Origin: Owenweeksia sp.
GTDB taxonomy: Bacteria > Bacteroidota > Bacteroidia > Flavobacteriales > Schleiferiaceae
Length of the DNA: 34,136 nucleotides
Reading direction: 5' to 3'
Assembly (NCBI GenBank): GCA_028277105.1
Contig: JANQHO010000082.1
Span: 1 to 34,136 of the forward strand
Shown piece by piece: positions 24,967 through 32,739 of this stretch; within the stretch, counting starts at the first letter, position 1; each line of letters starts with the position of its first letter. Made by a program: the position numbers and the translations under genes. A model generated the notes under the pieces. The model ran no database searches. It saw only the letters and a list, made by a program, of their open reading frames with translations, and was not told where the DNA came from.

Positions 24967-24983
24967 CGAAATAGTAGAATCCT

Positions 24984-25682
24984 ATGAACAAGGTATTGGT
25001 TATTGAAGATGATCCCAATATCATCGAACTCATCAACATCCACCTCACGGATCTGGATTGTGCAGTGGACAAAGAAAAGAACGGTAAAGACGGCTTTGAA
25101 AAGGCTTTGCATAACCCTTATGACCTCATTGTTTTGGATCTCATGCTGCCCGGTATGGACGGCATTGCCATATGCCAGAAACTACGAGCTCTGGAAGTTT
25201 TTACGCCCATCCTCATGCTAACGGCTAAATCAGAAGAATTTGACAAGGTTTTAGGTTTGGAATCAGGAGCGGATGACTACCTCACCAAACCCTTTGGTAT
25301 ACGCGAATTTATCGCCCGGGTAAAAGCTATTTTGCGCAGACAGCTGCGCAATAAAGAAGCCGAAGATCAAACAGCTAAAGAATATCATTTAGGAGATCTG
25401 CACATCGATGTAGAAATGCGGAAAGTAAGCCTGAAAGGTGAACGCATTGCTCTCACACCCAAAGAGTTTGACCTGTTGATCTTGTTAGCCCAAAACCCTG
25501 GCCGCAGTTTTGACCGCGACCAACTACTCACTAACATCTGGGGTTACGAGTTCAGTGGTTATGAACATACCGTTAATTCCCACATCAACCGCTTGCGATC
25601 TAAAATAGAACCGGATATCTCAAGCCCCCAATATATTTTAACCACCTGGGGGGTGGGCTATCGCTTTAATGACGAAATATAA
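24984..25682 (+). CDS. OmpR/PhoB-family response regulator
   Basis: 232 residues. Receiver domain with acidic pocket EDD (8-10), phospho-acceptor Asp52 (IVLDLMLPGMDG) and Lys102 (DDYLTKPFG); C-terminal winged helix (about 135-230) with RIALTPKEFDLLILLAQNPG, EHTVNSHINRLRSKIE and LTTWGVGYRF. A cytoplasmic transcription factor that binds direct repeats. The kinase ATG overlaps its TAA by one base, so the pair is co-translated. The GTGA direct repeat upstream suggests autoregulation. Confidence 0.96.
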   Translation: MNKVLVIEDDPNIIELINIHLTDLDCAVDKEKNGKDGFEKALHNPYDLIVLDLMLPGMDGIAICQKLRALEVFTPILMLTAKSEEFDKVLGLESGADDYLTKPFGIREFIARVKAILRRQLRNKEAEDQTAKEYHLGDLHIDVEMRKVSLKGERIALTPKEFDLLILLAQNPGRSFDRDQLLTNIWGYEFSGYEHTVNSHINRLRSKIEPDISSPQYILTTWGVGYRFNDEI

Positions 25683-27151
25683 TGGCAGCCATCAATTATA
25701 AAAACAGTCTTTTTTGGCGCTTGTCGCTGGTTTTTCTCACCGTATTGATCCTGTTGGGCTTGGCCTATGTGCTGATCACTGGCTATTCCGCCCGCCAGTA
25801 CTACCAGGAAACTACCCAGCGCCTCAATGCTAATGTAGCCGAACATATGCTTTTGGAGGTTTCTCCCTTTGTTGATGGCAAGGTGAATGAAGAAGCCCTG
25901 GGCAAGATCATGCATTCCATGATGGCGGTCAATCCTTCCCTGGAAGTTTACCTGGTTGATCCCAAAGGCCAGATATTATCGCATGTAGTACTGGATAAGA
26001 AAGTGCGGCTCAAAAATATTTCCCTGGAACCCGTCAAAAAGTTTCTGGCCTGTAAAGGCGAAAACTATGTATTGGGTGACGATCCCCGCAATCCTGGGGG
26101 AAAAGCGGTTTTTTCTGCTACTGAAGTAGAGGAAAACGGTCAGTTGATGGGCTATGTTTATATGGTATTGGCCAGTGAGAAGTACGAAAATATCACCGCA
26201 GCTCTATCCAGCAGCTATTTCCTCAAAGTAGGTACGCGAACTTTTATCATTACGCTGATCGCTGCCTTGGGTATTGGCCTTCTGCTAATAGCTTTTCTTA
26301 CCCGCAATTTAAGGAGTATCCAGCGGGGTGTTAAACGCTTTGAAGCAGGAGATTATGAAGCCCGTATTCCCGTAAAAGGCAAAGGTGAGCTATCTGACCT
26401 GGCCCTCACTTTTAACCATATGGCCGATACCATTCTCAAAAACATAGACGAGCTCAAGGAAGTGGATCGCCTCAGGCGTGACCTGATTGCCAATGTTTCC
26501 CACGACCTGCGTAGCCCTATGTCGGTGATACACGGTTACATTGAGACCATGATATTAAAAGATGATCAGCTCGATACCGAAGAACGCAAAAAATACCTGG
26601 AGATCATTTTACAGAGCAGCGAAAAGCTCAAAAAACTGGTAGCGGATCTCTTTGAGTTGTCACGCCTGGAAGCCAAGCAGGTAAAACTGAAAAAGGAACC
26701 CTTCCTCATCAACGAACTCTTACAGGATACCGCCCGCCAGTACGAACTGATGGCCGATAAAAAGAAAGTAAAACTGGAAACCGATTTACCTGAACAACTC
26801 CCTATGGTGGAGGCGGATATAGCCCTCATCGGGAGGGTGCTGCAAAACCTGATCGACAATGCCATGAAGTACACCCCGGATGAAGGGGAGATCAAAGTGA
26901 AAGCCGAGGCCCAGGGGGATCTGGTAAAAGTAGAGATCATCAACAGCGGACAAGGTATTCCGGAAAAGGATTTACCCCATATTTTTAATCGTTATTATAT
27001 GGTAGACCACAAACAAAGCGGCATTGACGGTTCCGGTTTGGGTTTAGCTATCGTTAAAAAGATACTGGATATGCACCAGGCTTCTATAGAAGTGAGCAGC
27101 CAGCAGAACATTGATACCCGCTTTTCTTTTAGTTTACCTCTGGCGGCATAA
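25682..27151 (+). CDS. HAMP-containing sensor histidine kinase
   Basis: 489 residues. First membrane segment about 11-32, a periplasmic sensor region of ~150 residues, second membrane segment about 188-208 (FIITLIAALGIGLLLIAFL), HAMP linker, H-box ANVSHDLRSPMSVIHGYIE with His274, and HATPase with N-box LIDNAMKYTPDEG and G2 GSGLGLAIVKKI. The G1 box reads NSGQGIP, with Asn where Asp is commonest; this variant occurs in other working kinases and I do not regard it as inactivating. Partner of the OmpR-type regulator. The periplasmic domain contains LEVYLVDPKGQILSHV, similar to small PAS-like (PDC/sCache) sensors. Confidence 0.95.
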   Translation: MAAINYKNSLFWRLSLVFLTVLILLGLAYVLITGYSARQYYQETTQRLNANVAEHMLLEVSPFVDGKVNEEALGKIMHSMMAVNPSLEVYLVDPKGQILSHVVLDKKVRLKNISLEPVKKFLACKGENYVLGDDPRNPGGKAVFSATEVEENGQLMGYVYMVLASEKYENITAALSSSYFLKVGTRTFIITLIAALGIGLLLIAFLTRNLRSIQRGVKRFEAGDYEARIPVKGKGELSDLALTFNHMADTILKNIDELKEVDRLRRDLIANVSHDLRSPMSVIHGYIETMILKDDQLDTEERKKYLEIILQSSEKLKKLVADLFELSRLEAKQVKLKKEPFLINELLQDTARQYELMADKKKVKLETDLPEQLPMVEADIALIGRVLQNLIDNAMKYTPDEGEIKVKAEAQGDLVKVEIINSGQGIPEKDLPHIFNRYYMVDHKQSGIDGSGLGLAIVKKILDMHQASIEVSSQQNIDTRFSFSLPLAA

Positions 27152-27310
27152 AAGGCACTCAGAGAGGATACCCAAATTACTCAATCTGCCTAAGTATAAA
27201 TTATTGAACTGCTATCCTGCTTTTTAGCGGGATTCGTTCAAATTAAATCTTGAGCACTCCCAATAAATCGGAATACTCAAAATGGAGTTTCACGAATAAA
27301 AGCTTTATGA

Positions 27311-27348
27311 TTTTGTGATCTTTTCGTGACATCATGGGGTGACATTTG
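27311..27348 (+). promoter_or_regulatory. Candidate OmpR-type regulator box and promoter, copy 2
   Basis: TTGTGA (27313-27318) and TCGTGA (27324-27329), again 11 bp apart, followed after exactly 11 bp by the -7-like GACATTTG (27341-27348). A third GTGA overlaps that element (27339-27342). The lipoprotein start is at 27378. The matching arrangement upstream of the regulator gene makes this lipoprotein a likely target of the same regulator. Confidence 0.6.
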
Positions 27349-27377
27349 AAGTATCAAATTCAATAACACTTAAAATC

Positions 27378-28274
27378 ATGAAAAGAACAACCGTATTTTT
27401 AGTATCCCTGTCGCTGGCATTAGCTTCTTGCAGCAATGACGATGACGACAATAATGACAACGGCTCTAACCAGGGCAACCTGAAACTCAACATCAGCAAT
27501 CTGGAAGCATTAAGTGCTGACGAGCGCTACGAAGGCTGGATCATTGTAAATGGCAATCCGATAACTACCGGCATCTTTGAAGTCAATTCCAATGGGGAGC
27601 TTTCCCAGTCTTCTTTTGAGCTAGACGAAGCCCAACTCTCTGCCGCTACCGACTTTGTGCTGACCATTGAACCCTACCCGCATAACGACCCGGCTCCCAG
27701 CAAGATCAAACTGTTAGGTGGATCGTTCTCTGGCAACAATGCCGTAGTCAGTGTGGGTCATCAAACTGCCTTGGGGGCAGATTTCAATACTGCTTCTGGA
27801 AGTTATATCCTGGCTACGCCCACTACCAATGATATGAATGACGAAAGAAGCGGGGTATGGTTTCTCGATCCTTCCGGTGCCATGCCGGTACCCACCTTAA
27901 ACCTGCCTGATCTGCCTGCTAAATGGGTTTACGAAGGCTGGGCGGTAATTGACGGCACGCCTGTTTCTACCGGCCGCTTTAGCTCCGTAAGCGGAGCCGA
28001 TCAAAGTGCCCCCTTTAGCGGTACAGATAATCCCGGCCCTCCTTTCCCCGGTGAAGATTTTATTATGAACGCTCCGGCCGGTCTTACTTTCCCGGTAGAC
28101 CTTTCGGGTATGCCTATCGTGATCTCTATCGAGCCCGATCCCGACAACAGTCCAGCACCCTTTGCTTTAAAGCCATTGTTTGCTACGGCTCCTGCTAATG
28201 CCGCTACCCACTCTACTCATGACTTAAATAACCAGGTAAGCTCTAACTTTCCAGCCGGTACGGTAAGCCGCTAA
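27378..28274 (+). CDS. Lipoprotein with two RskA-like (anti-sigma-K C-terminal-like) domains
   Basis: 298 residues from the ATG at 27378, chosen because it gives a lipoprotein signal peptide (MKRTTVFLVSLSLALASC) with the lipobox Cys at residue 18; the longer GTG-started frame would bury it. An acidic linker (SNDDDDNNDNGSNQ) is followed by two tandem copies of a domain recognised by YEGWIIVNGNPITTGIFEV and YEGWAVIDGTPVSTGRFSS, each ending with an ISIEPDPDNSPAP- or TIEPYPHNDPAPSKI-type segment. This is the fold seen at the periplasmic end of RskA-type anti-sigma factors, here without any sigma-binding part. Surface or periplasmic lipid-anchored; function unknown. Likely regulated by the upstream OmpR pair. 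Confidence 0.85.
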   Translation: MKRTTVFLVSLSLALASCSNDDDDNNDNGSNQGNLKLNISNLEALSADERYEGWIIVNGNPITTGIFEVNSNGELSQSSFELDEAQLSAATDFVLTIEPYPHNDPAPSKIKLLGGSFSGNNAVVSVGHQTALGADFNTASGSYILATPTTNDMNDERSGVWFLDPSGAMPVPTLNLPDLPAKWVYEGWAVIDGTPVSTGRFSSVSGADQSAPFSGTDNPGPPFPGEDFIMNAPAGLTFPVDLSGMPIVISIEPDPDNSPAPFALKPLFATAPANAATHSTHDLNNQVSSNFPAGTVSR

Positions 28275-28318
28275 AAGAAAAATTTAGGTTAAGGTTGAAG
28301 TTTGGTTTGTGCTAGTGA

Positions 28319-28340
28319 AGCCGCTGCGAAAGCAGCGGCT
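28319..28340 (+). terminator. Terminator hairpin after the lipoprotein gene
   Basis: Perfect 9-bp stem AGCCGCTGC / GCAGCGGCT with a GAAA tetraloop, followed by TATTCATTT, so the T-tract is weak. It lies 44 bp after the stop codon and could act in both directions. Confidence 0.75.
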
Positions 28341-28414
28341 TATTCATTTAAAGGAATCTTTAGGCAGTAATCAAATAAAAAATGCTTTTTTACCCATACT
28401 GTATATCAAAGATG

Positions 28415-28504
28415 TTATCCGTAGAGGCTGGTAACTATACCAAGTAGAATAATAAACAGTAAGCCCAATGAAATGCTTAGTAAACTGTAGTCTCTCTTCA
28501 ACAT
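28415..28504 (-). CDS. Possible 29-residue single-span membrane peptide
   Basis: ATG at 28504-28502, TAA at 28417-28415. The translation starts MLKRDYSLLSISLG and continues as an unbroken hydrophobic stretch LLFIILLGIVTSLYG: a basic N-terminus then one membrane helix. It begins 6 bp after the stop codon of the upstream propeller gene on the same strand, as the next cistron of that operon would. It is below normal gene-calling limits. A chance hydrophobic frame cannot be excluded. Confidence 0.45.
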   Translation of the reverse strand: MLKRDYSLLSISLGLLFIILLGIVTSLYG

Positions 28505-28510
28505 TTTCAA

Positions 28511-29776
28511 TCAATCTTTAATTATTTTTTGAGTGATCACCTTCTCATCAGTAGTTAAGGTCATGATATAATTACCTTTCGGTAAGTGCAAAGCGGTCAG
28601 ATCCAATTCTAAAAGTTGTTTCCCGTCAGTTTGATCATCAAATGCAAGGGAGTATAGCTCTCTGCCAGTCAAATCCACGATTTTGAACTCCATCAATCTT
28701 ACACTACTGCGGTTAAATGTTATGATTATATGTTGTGTGAAGGGATTGGGATAAACTTCAAAGCCAGATAGAGATACACGTTCTTCATCAGTACTGATAT
28801 CAGGCCGGGTATATTTTGAAACACCATCAGGGGTAGCAAACCAGAAATTTCCCTGGCTGTCTTCTATCATATCGTCTACAGAATTAGAGATCAAACCATC
28901 GGCTGTAGTGAAACTCTTCCAGTTGGTGCCATCAAAAACGCTCACCCCTCCGCCATAGGTAGCAAACCACATCTGGCCCTTAGTATCCTGGGTAATAGCA
29001 AAAACGCTGTTGTTGGCCAGACCGTTAGCGGTATTGTAATTAGTCCAGTTAGTGCCGTCAAACTTGCTGACCCCGCCAAAGGTTCCTACCCATATGTTCC
29101 CTGAGTGATCTTCGTACAGGGATATTACATTATCATCAATTAAACCATCAGCAGTGGTGTAATTGGCCCAGTTGGTACCATCGTATCTGGTAACCCCTCC
29201 CGGTTCGCCAAACCAGGGGTCGCTTTGGCAACCAAACCAGAGGTTATTATTCCGGTCTGCCAGCACGGCATTAACTATGTCACCTCCAAGCCCATAAGTA
29301 GCACGGTTAAAATTCTGCCATTGGGTGCCGTCATACCTGTCCACACCACGGCCCCAGTTACTCGCCCATATATTGCCTTGCTGGTCTTCCACTATGTCTA
29401 AAACATCCATTCCGCTAAGTCCGTTGGCCATAGTGTAATTAGTCCAGTTGGTACCATCAAAAACGTAGATACCTTCATTATCCACACTTAGCCAGATATC
29501 TCCTGAACTGACTTGTGTAATGGCCTCTACAAAACTCCCCGGACGTTGAGTTTGCCAATTGGAGCCGTCAAATACACTAGCTCCATCTAAGGTGCCAAAC
29601 CATATGTTGCCGGAATGGTCTTCAAATATTTCCCGGACATCATTACTGGCCAGGCCGTCAGCCTGGGTATAATTAACCCAAATACCCTGGCTGTAGGTAG
29701 TATTTACAGCTAAACAAATGTTGATAAACAGGGCAGTGCCATAGGCTGATTGTTTGTTGAGTAAATTTCTTGTCAT
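28511..29776 (-). CDS. T9SS-exported beta-propeller protein (Reg_prop repeats)
   Basis: 421 residues. An N-terminal signal region (ALFINICLAVNTTYSQ), then about seven two-component-regulator-propeller repeats of ~40 residues with the pattern DGTNWxNYTxADGLxxNxVxxIxEDxxGNxWFGT, and a C-terminal T9SS type A sorting domain (about 340-421: FEVYPNPFTQHIIITF, GNYIMTLTTDEKVITQKIIKD). There is no kinase or membrane part, unlike the sensor at the start of the window. It is expected to be secreted or surface-attached after cleavage of the sorting domain. Repeats are similar enough at DNA level to allow recombination. The start is 3 bp after the upstream gene's stop. Confidence 0.92.
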   Translation of the reverse strand: MTRNLLNKQSAYGTALFINICLAVNTTYSQGIWVNYTQADGLASNDVREIFEDHSGNIWFGTLDGASVFDGSNWQTQRPGSFVEAITQVSSGDIWLSVDNEGIYVFDGTNWTNYTMANGLSGMDVLDIVEDQQGNIWASNWGRGVDRYDGTQWQNFNRATYGLGGDIVNAVLADRNNNLWFGCQSDPWFGEPGGVTRYDGTNWANYTTADGLIDDNVISLYEDHSGNIWVGTFGGVSKFDGTNWTNYNTANGLANNSVFAITQDTKGQMWFATYGGGVSVFDGTNWKSFTTADGLISNSVDDMIEDSQGNFWFATPDGVSKYTRPDISTDEERVSLSGFEVYPNPFTQHIIITFNRSSVRLMEFKIVDLTGRELYSLAFDDQTDGKQLLELDLTALHLPKGNYIMTLTTDEKVITQKIIKD

Positions 29777-29779
29777 GTT

Positions 29780-31051
29780 TTACTGTTTTATGATTTTTCT
29801 ACTGATTTTTTGCCGGGGTCCCATAAGTTCCAGAACATATGTTCCCGGGGCCAACTCTTTTAGCCCTTCGGCTATGCTTAGAGTATGATGCCCCGGTACC
29901 ATATGCCTTCTGAGGAGAAGATTACTTTTATAGCCGGTTATATTCCTCAGGGTGATACATATTTCACCTGCCCTGTGCAGGCTATATTTAAAGTTTAGCT
30001 TATCCCTGAAGAGGACCGGATATACCTCAAAAGATACTTCTGTTAACACACTTTCTTTGAACCCAATAGTATGGTCTTCGTATTTCACAATACTACCTCC
30101 CCCACCAACGGTGTAACCTGTACCCTCACTGGGGAATACCACCTGTTCCAGGAAGCTGCCGCCTGTAAAGGGGTCATTTGTCCAACTGGCCCCGCCATTG
30201 GTACTGTAATAGATCGATCCGCTGGAGGTAACAAAATAGCCGTCATCGGAATTGACAAAGCAGATGGAATTGATACGGCTGGAAAAACCGGTATTGTCTA
30301 GCGCAGACCAGCTTTCCCCCTTATCGGTAGTCTTGAGGATCACTCCTCCGTCACAGGCAGCATACCCAATATTTCTGGTGACGAAGGAAAAGGAATTTAC
30401 TCTTTGGTTAAAACTGTGAACCGTATCCCATATTACGCCACCATTATGGGTTTTGAGAATGATCCCCTTTCCTCCGTTAAAGCCGGTACCACCGGCCACC
30501 AGACCTGAATCACGATTAAAAAAATGAACTGCCCAAAACTCTTCATTGGTATATCCGGGCGGACTTATATCTATCCATTGTGGCAGACCGGAGCCTGTTT
30601 TTTTGATAACCTTCCCACCTCCACCAATGGCAAATACATCCCCGGCAGGAAGAGCAAAAACTTCGTATAGTTCATTGGATACAGGAGAGGTTTCCTGTAC
30701 CCAGGTATCACCTCCGTCACTGGTGTAAAGAATTTTACTGGTAACGGGGTTAAACCAGTAGCCGCCTACGGCATAGCCTTCATTATCATTAAAAAAATGA
30801 ATAGCCAATAGATGATCGTTTACCCCGGAATTCAAAGCATTCCAATTATTTCCTCCATCTTTGGTTTTAAACAGTTGGCCGTTTTCTCCAACTACAAAGC
30901 CAGTATCATTATTGATAAAATGTACTCCCCACAAACTGCTGGTAGCGGGATTGTTGAGGTCTTGCCAAAGAGACTGCGCCCTGGCGTATGGGGTAAGGAT
31001 GAGCAGGAGAAAAAGAATACCGCAGAGAATAAAAAAGGATTTTTTTGCCAT
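29780..31051 (-). CDS. T9SS-exported YCF48/BNR-like propeller protein
   Basis: 423 residues. Signal peptide (FFILCGILFLLLILTPYARA), then repeats of the YCF48/sialidase-like kind: LWGVHFINNDTGFVVGENG, KTKDGGNNWNALNSG, AIHFFNDNEGYAVGG, YTSDGGDTWVQE, STNGGASWTND. The C-terminal ~80 residues resemble a T9SS type A domain (VSFEVYPVLFRDKLNFKY ... APGTYVLELMGPRQKISRKI), although the usual NP of the YPNPF motif is replaced by VL. Probably an extracellular binding or structural protein; no enzymatic residues are evident. First gene of an operon with the Reg_prop protein, 79 bp after the AraC stop. Confidence 0.88.
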   Translation of the reverse strand: MAKKSFFILCGILFLLLILTPYARAQSLWQDLNNPATSSLWGVHFINNDTGFVVGENGQLFKTKDGGNNWNALNSGVNDHLLAIHFFNDNEGYAVGGYWFNPVTSKILYTSDGGDTWVQETSPVSNELYEVFALPAGDVFAIGGGGKVIKKTGSGLPQWIDISPPGYTNEEFWAVHFFNRDSGLVAGGTGFNGGKGIILKTHNGGVIWDTVHSFNQRVNSFSFVTRNIGYAACDGGVILKTTDKGESWSALDNTGFSSRINSICFVNSDDGYFVTSSGSIYYSTNGGASWTNDPFTGGSFLEQVVFPSEGTGYTVGGGGSIVKYEDHTIGFKESVLTEVSFEVYPVLFRDKLNFKYSLHRAGEICITLRNITGYKSNLLLRRHMVPGHHTLSIAEGLKELAPGTYVLELMGPRQKISRKIIKQ

Positions 31052-31110
31052 GTTGAAATAAGGTTAGATTGTTTTGAATCTGCCTGCAAAATGGCAAAAC
31101 CCTGATTATC

Positions 31111-31131
31111 AAAATTGTAAAATTGGGGTAT
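31111..31131 (-). promoter_or_regulatory. Candidate AraC operator upstream of the secreted pair
   Basis: A 21-bp block, 20/21 identical to 32142-32162. Minus-strand core CCCCAATTTTACAATT, with a CAATT word repeated at 8-bp spacing. A TTTG core follows 12 bp downstream on the minus strand, as at the second site (13 bp). The block lies 59 bp upstream of the YCF48-like start codon. Confidence 0.5.
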
Positions 31132-31988
31132 TACTTAGTGTAGTTCCAATAGGTGTCGTAATTCCCTATCCTGGTAAGGCTGTTAAAGAACAGTTTGGGG
31201 TTGGTTCCTGTGAGGTTGGCAATATTGCGGATGAAATGAGATTGGTCGTAAAAGTGATTGTCATAGGCAAGTTGAGTGAGCCTTACTCTTTGGGGGCTAT
31301 TTAGATACTGATTTAACGCACTCCTGAATTTTACGACTCTTTTAAATTCTTTTACCGAACAACAGAGGTGTTTCTTAAAAAGGTGATAAAGAGTTTTGCG
31401 GTCTATCTGAAGTAAGTTGGCAATGTTTTCAGTAGTATAATCATTGTCCAAATCGAAAATGTACTCAACGGCTCTTTTTATTCGATCTTCTTTAAAAGAA
31501 TGGTATTTGGATAGAAAGAAGTTATCCAGCAATTCGACCTTGGTTTCCAAATGGCAAGTATGAAAAACCTCTGAACACAGCTCCAGGAAGGAGGGCCCGT
31601 AGTGATCGAAATGACTGAGAAGGTGTCCGGATATATCTGATAAATACCCTTCGATAAAATGATTGATACCCAAAGCTTCAAATGCGATCCCTATCTTTTC
31701 GTATTTACCAATGGCTTTTGATTTGAATCTTTTGTTGTAGATCCTGGCAAAATAGGTGTTTATCACGTCTTTATTGGCCGGGTAGTTTACGGAACTGTGC
31801 TTATTCCATTTTCTGACGGAGTCTTTGTAAACAGAAATAGCAGTTTTATAATGAGGATAGAAAAAGTATTGACTTTTAAAAGAATCGCTGTCAGAACCGC
31901 AGAAGTAATAGTAAGATATATGTTGTTTTAGCAATGGATTGGCCGGCCTGGCAAACTGATATTTTTCTATACGTGCTTTCCCGCTCAT
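31131..31988 (-). CDS. AraC-family transcriptional regulator
   Basis: 285 residues. The C-terminal ~105 hold the two AraC helix-turn-helix units: TTENIANLLQIDRKTLYHLFKKHLCCSVKEFKRV and VRLTQLAYDNHFYDQSHFIRNIANLTGTNPKLFF, with the family's conserved distal motif. The N-terminal part (about 1-175) is a beta-rich putative sensing domain (KQHISYYYFCGSDSD; FYPHYKTAISVYKDSVRKW) found with AraC domains in Bacteroidota. It stands 79 bp upstream of the secreted propeller operon on the same strand, and a near-identical 21-bp element precedes both, suggesting that it regulates itself and that operon. Confidence 0.9.
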   Translation of the reverse strand: MSGKARIEKYQFARPANPLLKQHISYYYFCGSDSDSFKSQYFFYPHYKTAISVYKDSVRKWNKHSSVNYPANKDVINTYFARIYNKRFKSKAIGKYEKIGIAFEALGINHFIEGYLSDISGHLLSHFDHYGPSFLELCSEVFHTCHLETKVELLDNFFLSKYHSFKEDRIKRAVEYIFDLDNDYTTENIANLLQIDRKTLYHLFKKHLCCSVKEFKRVVKFRSALNQYLNSPQRVRLTQLAYDNHFYDQSHFIRNIANLTGTNPKLFFNSLTRIGNYDTYWNYTK

Positions 31989-32124
31989 AATGAGATTATA
32001 AATCCTATTGATGTCTATTAATTACGTCAATAGGCAGTATTAAGGGACTGATGGTGAATGCATCCCATACATTTATTAAATCTCGTTTTGTTGGTCAGTT
32101 TAGGAAGGGGGTTTTCAAATATAA

Positions 32125-32162
32125 CAAAGCTAAAATGGGCAAAAATTGTATAATTGGGGTAT
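32125..32162 (-). promoter_or_regulatory. Candidate AraC promoter and operator
   Basis: Second copy of the 21-bp block (32142-32162; minus-strand core CCCCAATTATACAATT), followed 9 bp downstream on the minus strand by TAGCTTTG (32132-32125), a perfect match to the Bacteroidota -7 consensus TAnnTTTG. No -33 TTG is found at the normal distance; the 21-bp block covers that position instead, as expected for an activator-dependent promoter. Confidence 0.5.
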
Positions 32163-32204
32163 AGCCGGATGTTTAGATAGTGGAATATTTATTCTTGATC
32201 GTAC

Positions 32205-32244
32205 AAAAAACCCTACGGGCTTTGATATTGGCGCGGAGGGTTTT
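32205..32244 (-). terminator. Terminator of the SnoaL-like gene
   Basis: Arms AAAACCCT (32207-32214) and AGGGTTTT (32237-32244) form an 8-bp stem around a 22-base loop; on the minus strand the stem ends in TTTTTTG. It lies 23 bp after the stop codon. Confidence 0.65.
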
Positions 32245-32267
32245 GATCTTAATCTGTGAGAGAACAA

Positions 32268-32642
32268 TTAAGCAGGCATGGGCTCAGGAGTGAAAAAGAA
32301 GCGTTCTGTAACAATTTTACCGTCTTTTACTTCGTAAACGCAAACTTCTTCCATAGAGATGCGGCCCTGCCCTTTCATGGTTACATCCATTTTCATAGTA
32401 CAGGCAAAGAAATCATTGGCTACTATGGGATCAGATATTTCTGAACCGTGAAATTCTTCGACCATTTCACCAAATTGCTTCGATTTTTCCCGTAGCGCAT
32501 CCAGTCCTTTAACTTCGGCATTGGGAACACCTTCTGGCTCTATAGCCATGGCATCTTCGTGAAAAAGCTCATCATAAGCCTGGGAGTTTTGTCCCTGGCG
32601 ACAAAGTTCTACCAGGCGGTTGGCTACATCTTGTACTGTCAT
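32268..32642 (-). CDS. SnoaL-like / NTF2-fold protein
   Basis: 124 residues, cytoplasmic. The order helix-helix-strand with MTVQDVANRLVELCRQGQ, AYDELFHEDAMAIEP, GLDALREKSKQFGEMVEEFHG, then four strands finishing EEVCVYEVKDGKIVTERFFF is the SnoaL-like polyketide-cyclase/NTF2-like fold common as small stand-alone proteins. The ligand or reaction cannot be read from sequence. Single-gene unit with its own terminator. Confidence 0.85.
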   Translation of the reverse strand: MTVQDVANRLVELCRQGQNSQAYDELFHEDAMAIEPEGVPNAEVKGLDALREKSKQFGEMVEEFHGSEISDPIVANDFFACTMKMDVTMKGQGRISMEEVCVYEVKDGKIVTERFFFTPEPMPA

Positions 32643-32739
32643 ATTTTTAAAATTTTGGGTTTTGAGAAGATGAAAATAAGTAATTAAATTCCAGCAATGG
32701 TTAAGAGGAAGTTATTCCACTATGAAAATGCAGGCCCAT

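Larger units (their letters stand above)
24239..24983. other. 745-bp gene-free stretch with repeats and the ompR-type promoter
   Basis: No reading frame that looks coding on either strand. It holds the TonB receptor leader (minus), two ~122-bp direct repeats (24442-24563 and 24792-24912), 228 bp of unrecognised DNA between them, and the promoter and regulator box of the downstream two-component gene. A 14-bp fragment CAGACCACAGTTAG at 24358-24371 recurs with one change directly at the left edge of the second repeat (24785-24798). Confidence 0.7.

Noticed and set aside
26950..26975. Inactive G1 box (NSGQGIP) in the HAMP kinase
   Set aside because: Asn at this position occurs in functional kinases of the CusS-like kind; the remaining N and G2 boxes are intact.
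27214..27233. Terminator after the HAMP kinase (ATCCTGC-ttttta-GCGGGAT)
   Set aside because: The stem contains a T-G pair and is not followed by a T-run; I could not support a terminator call.
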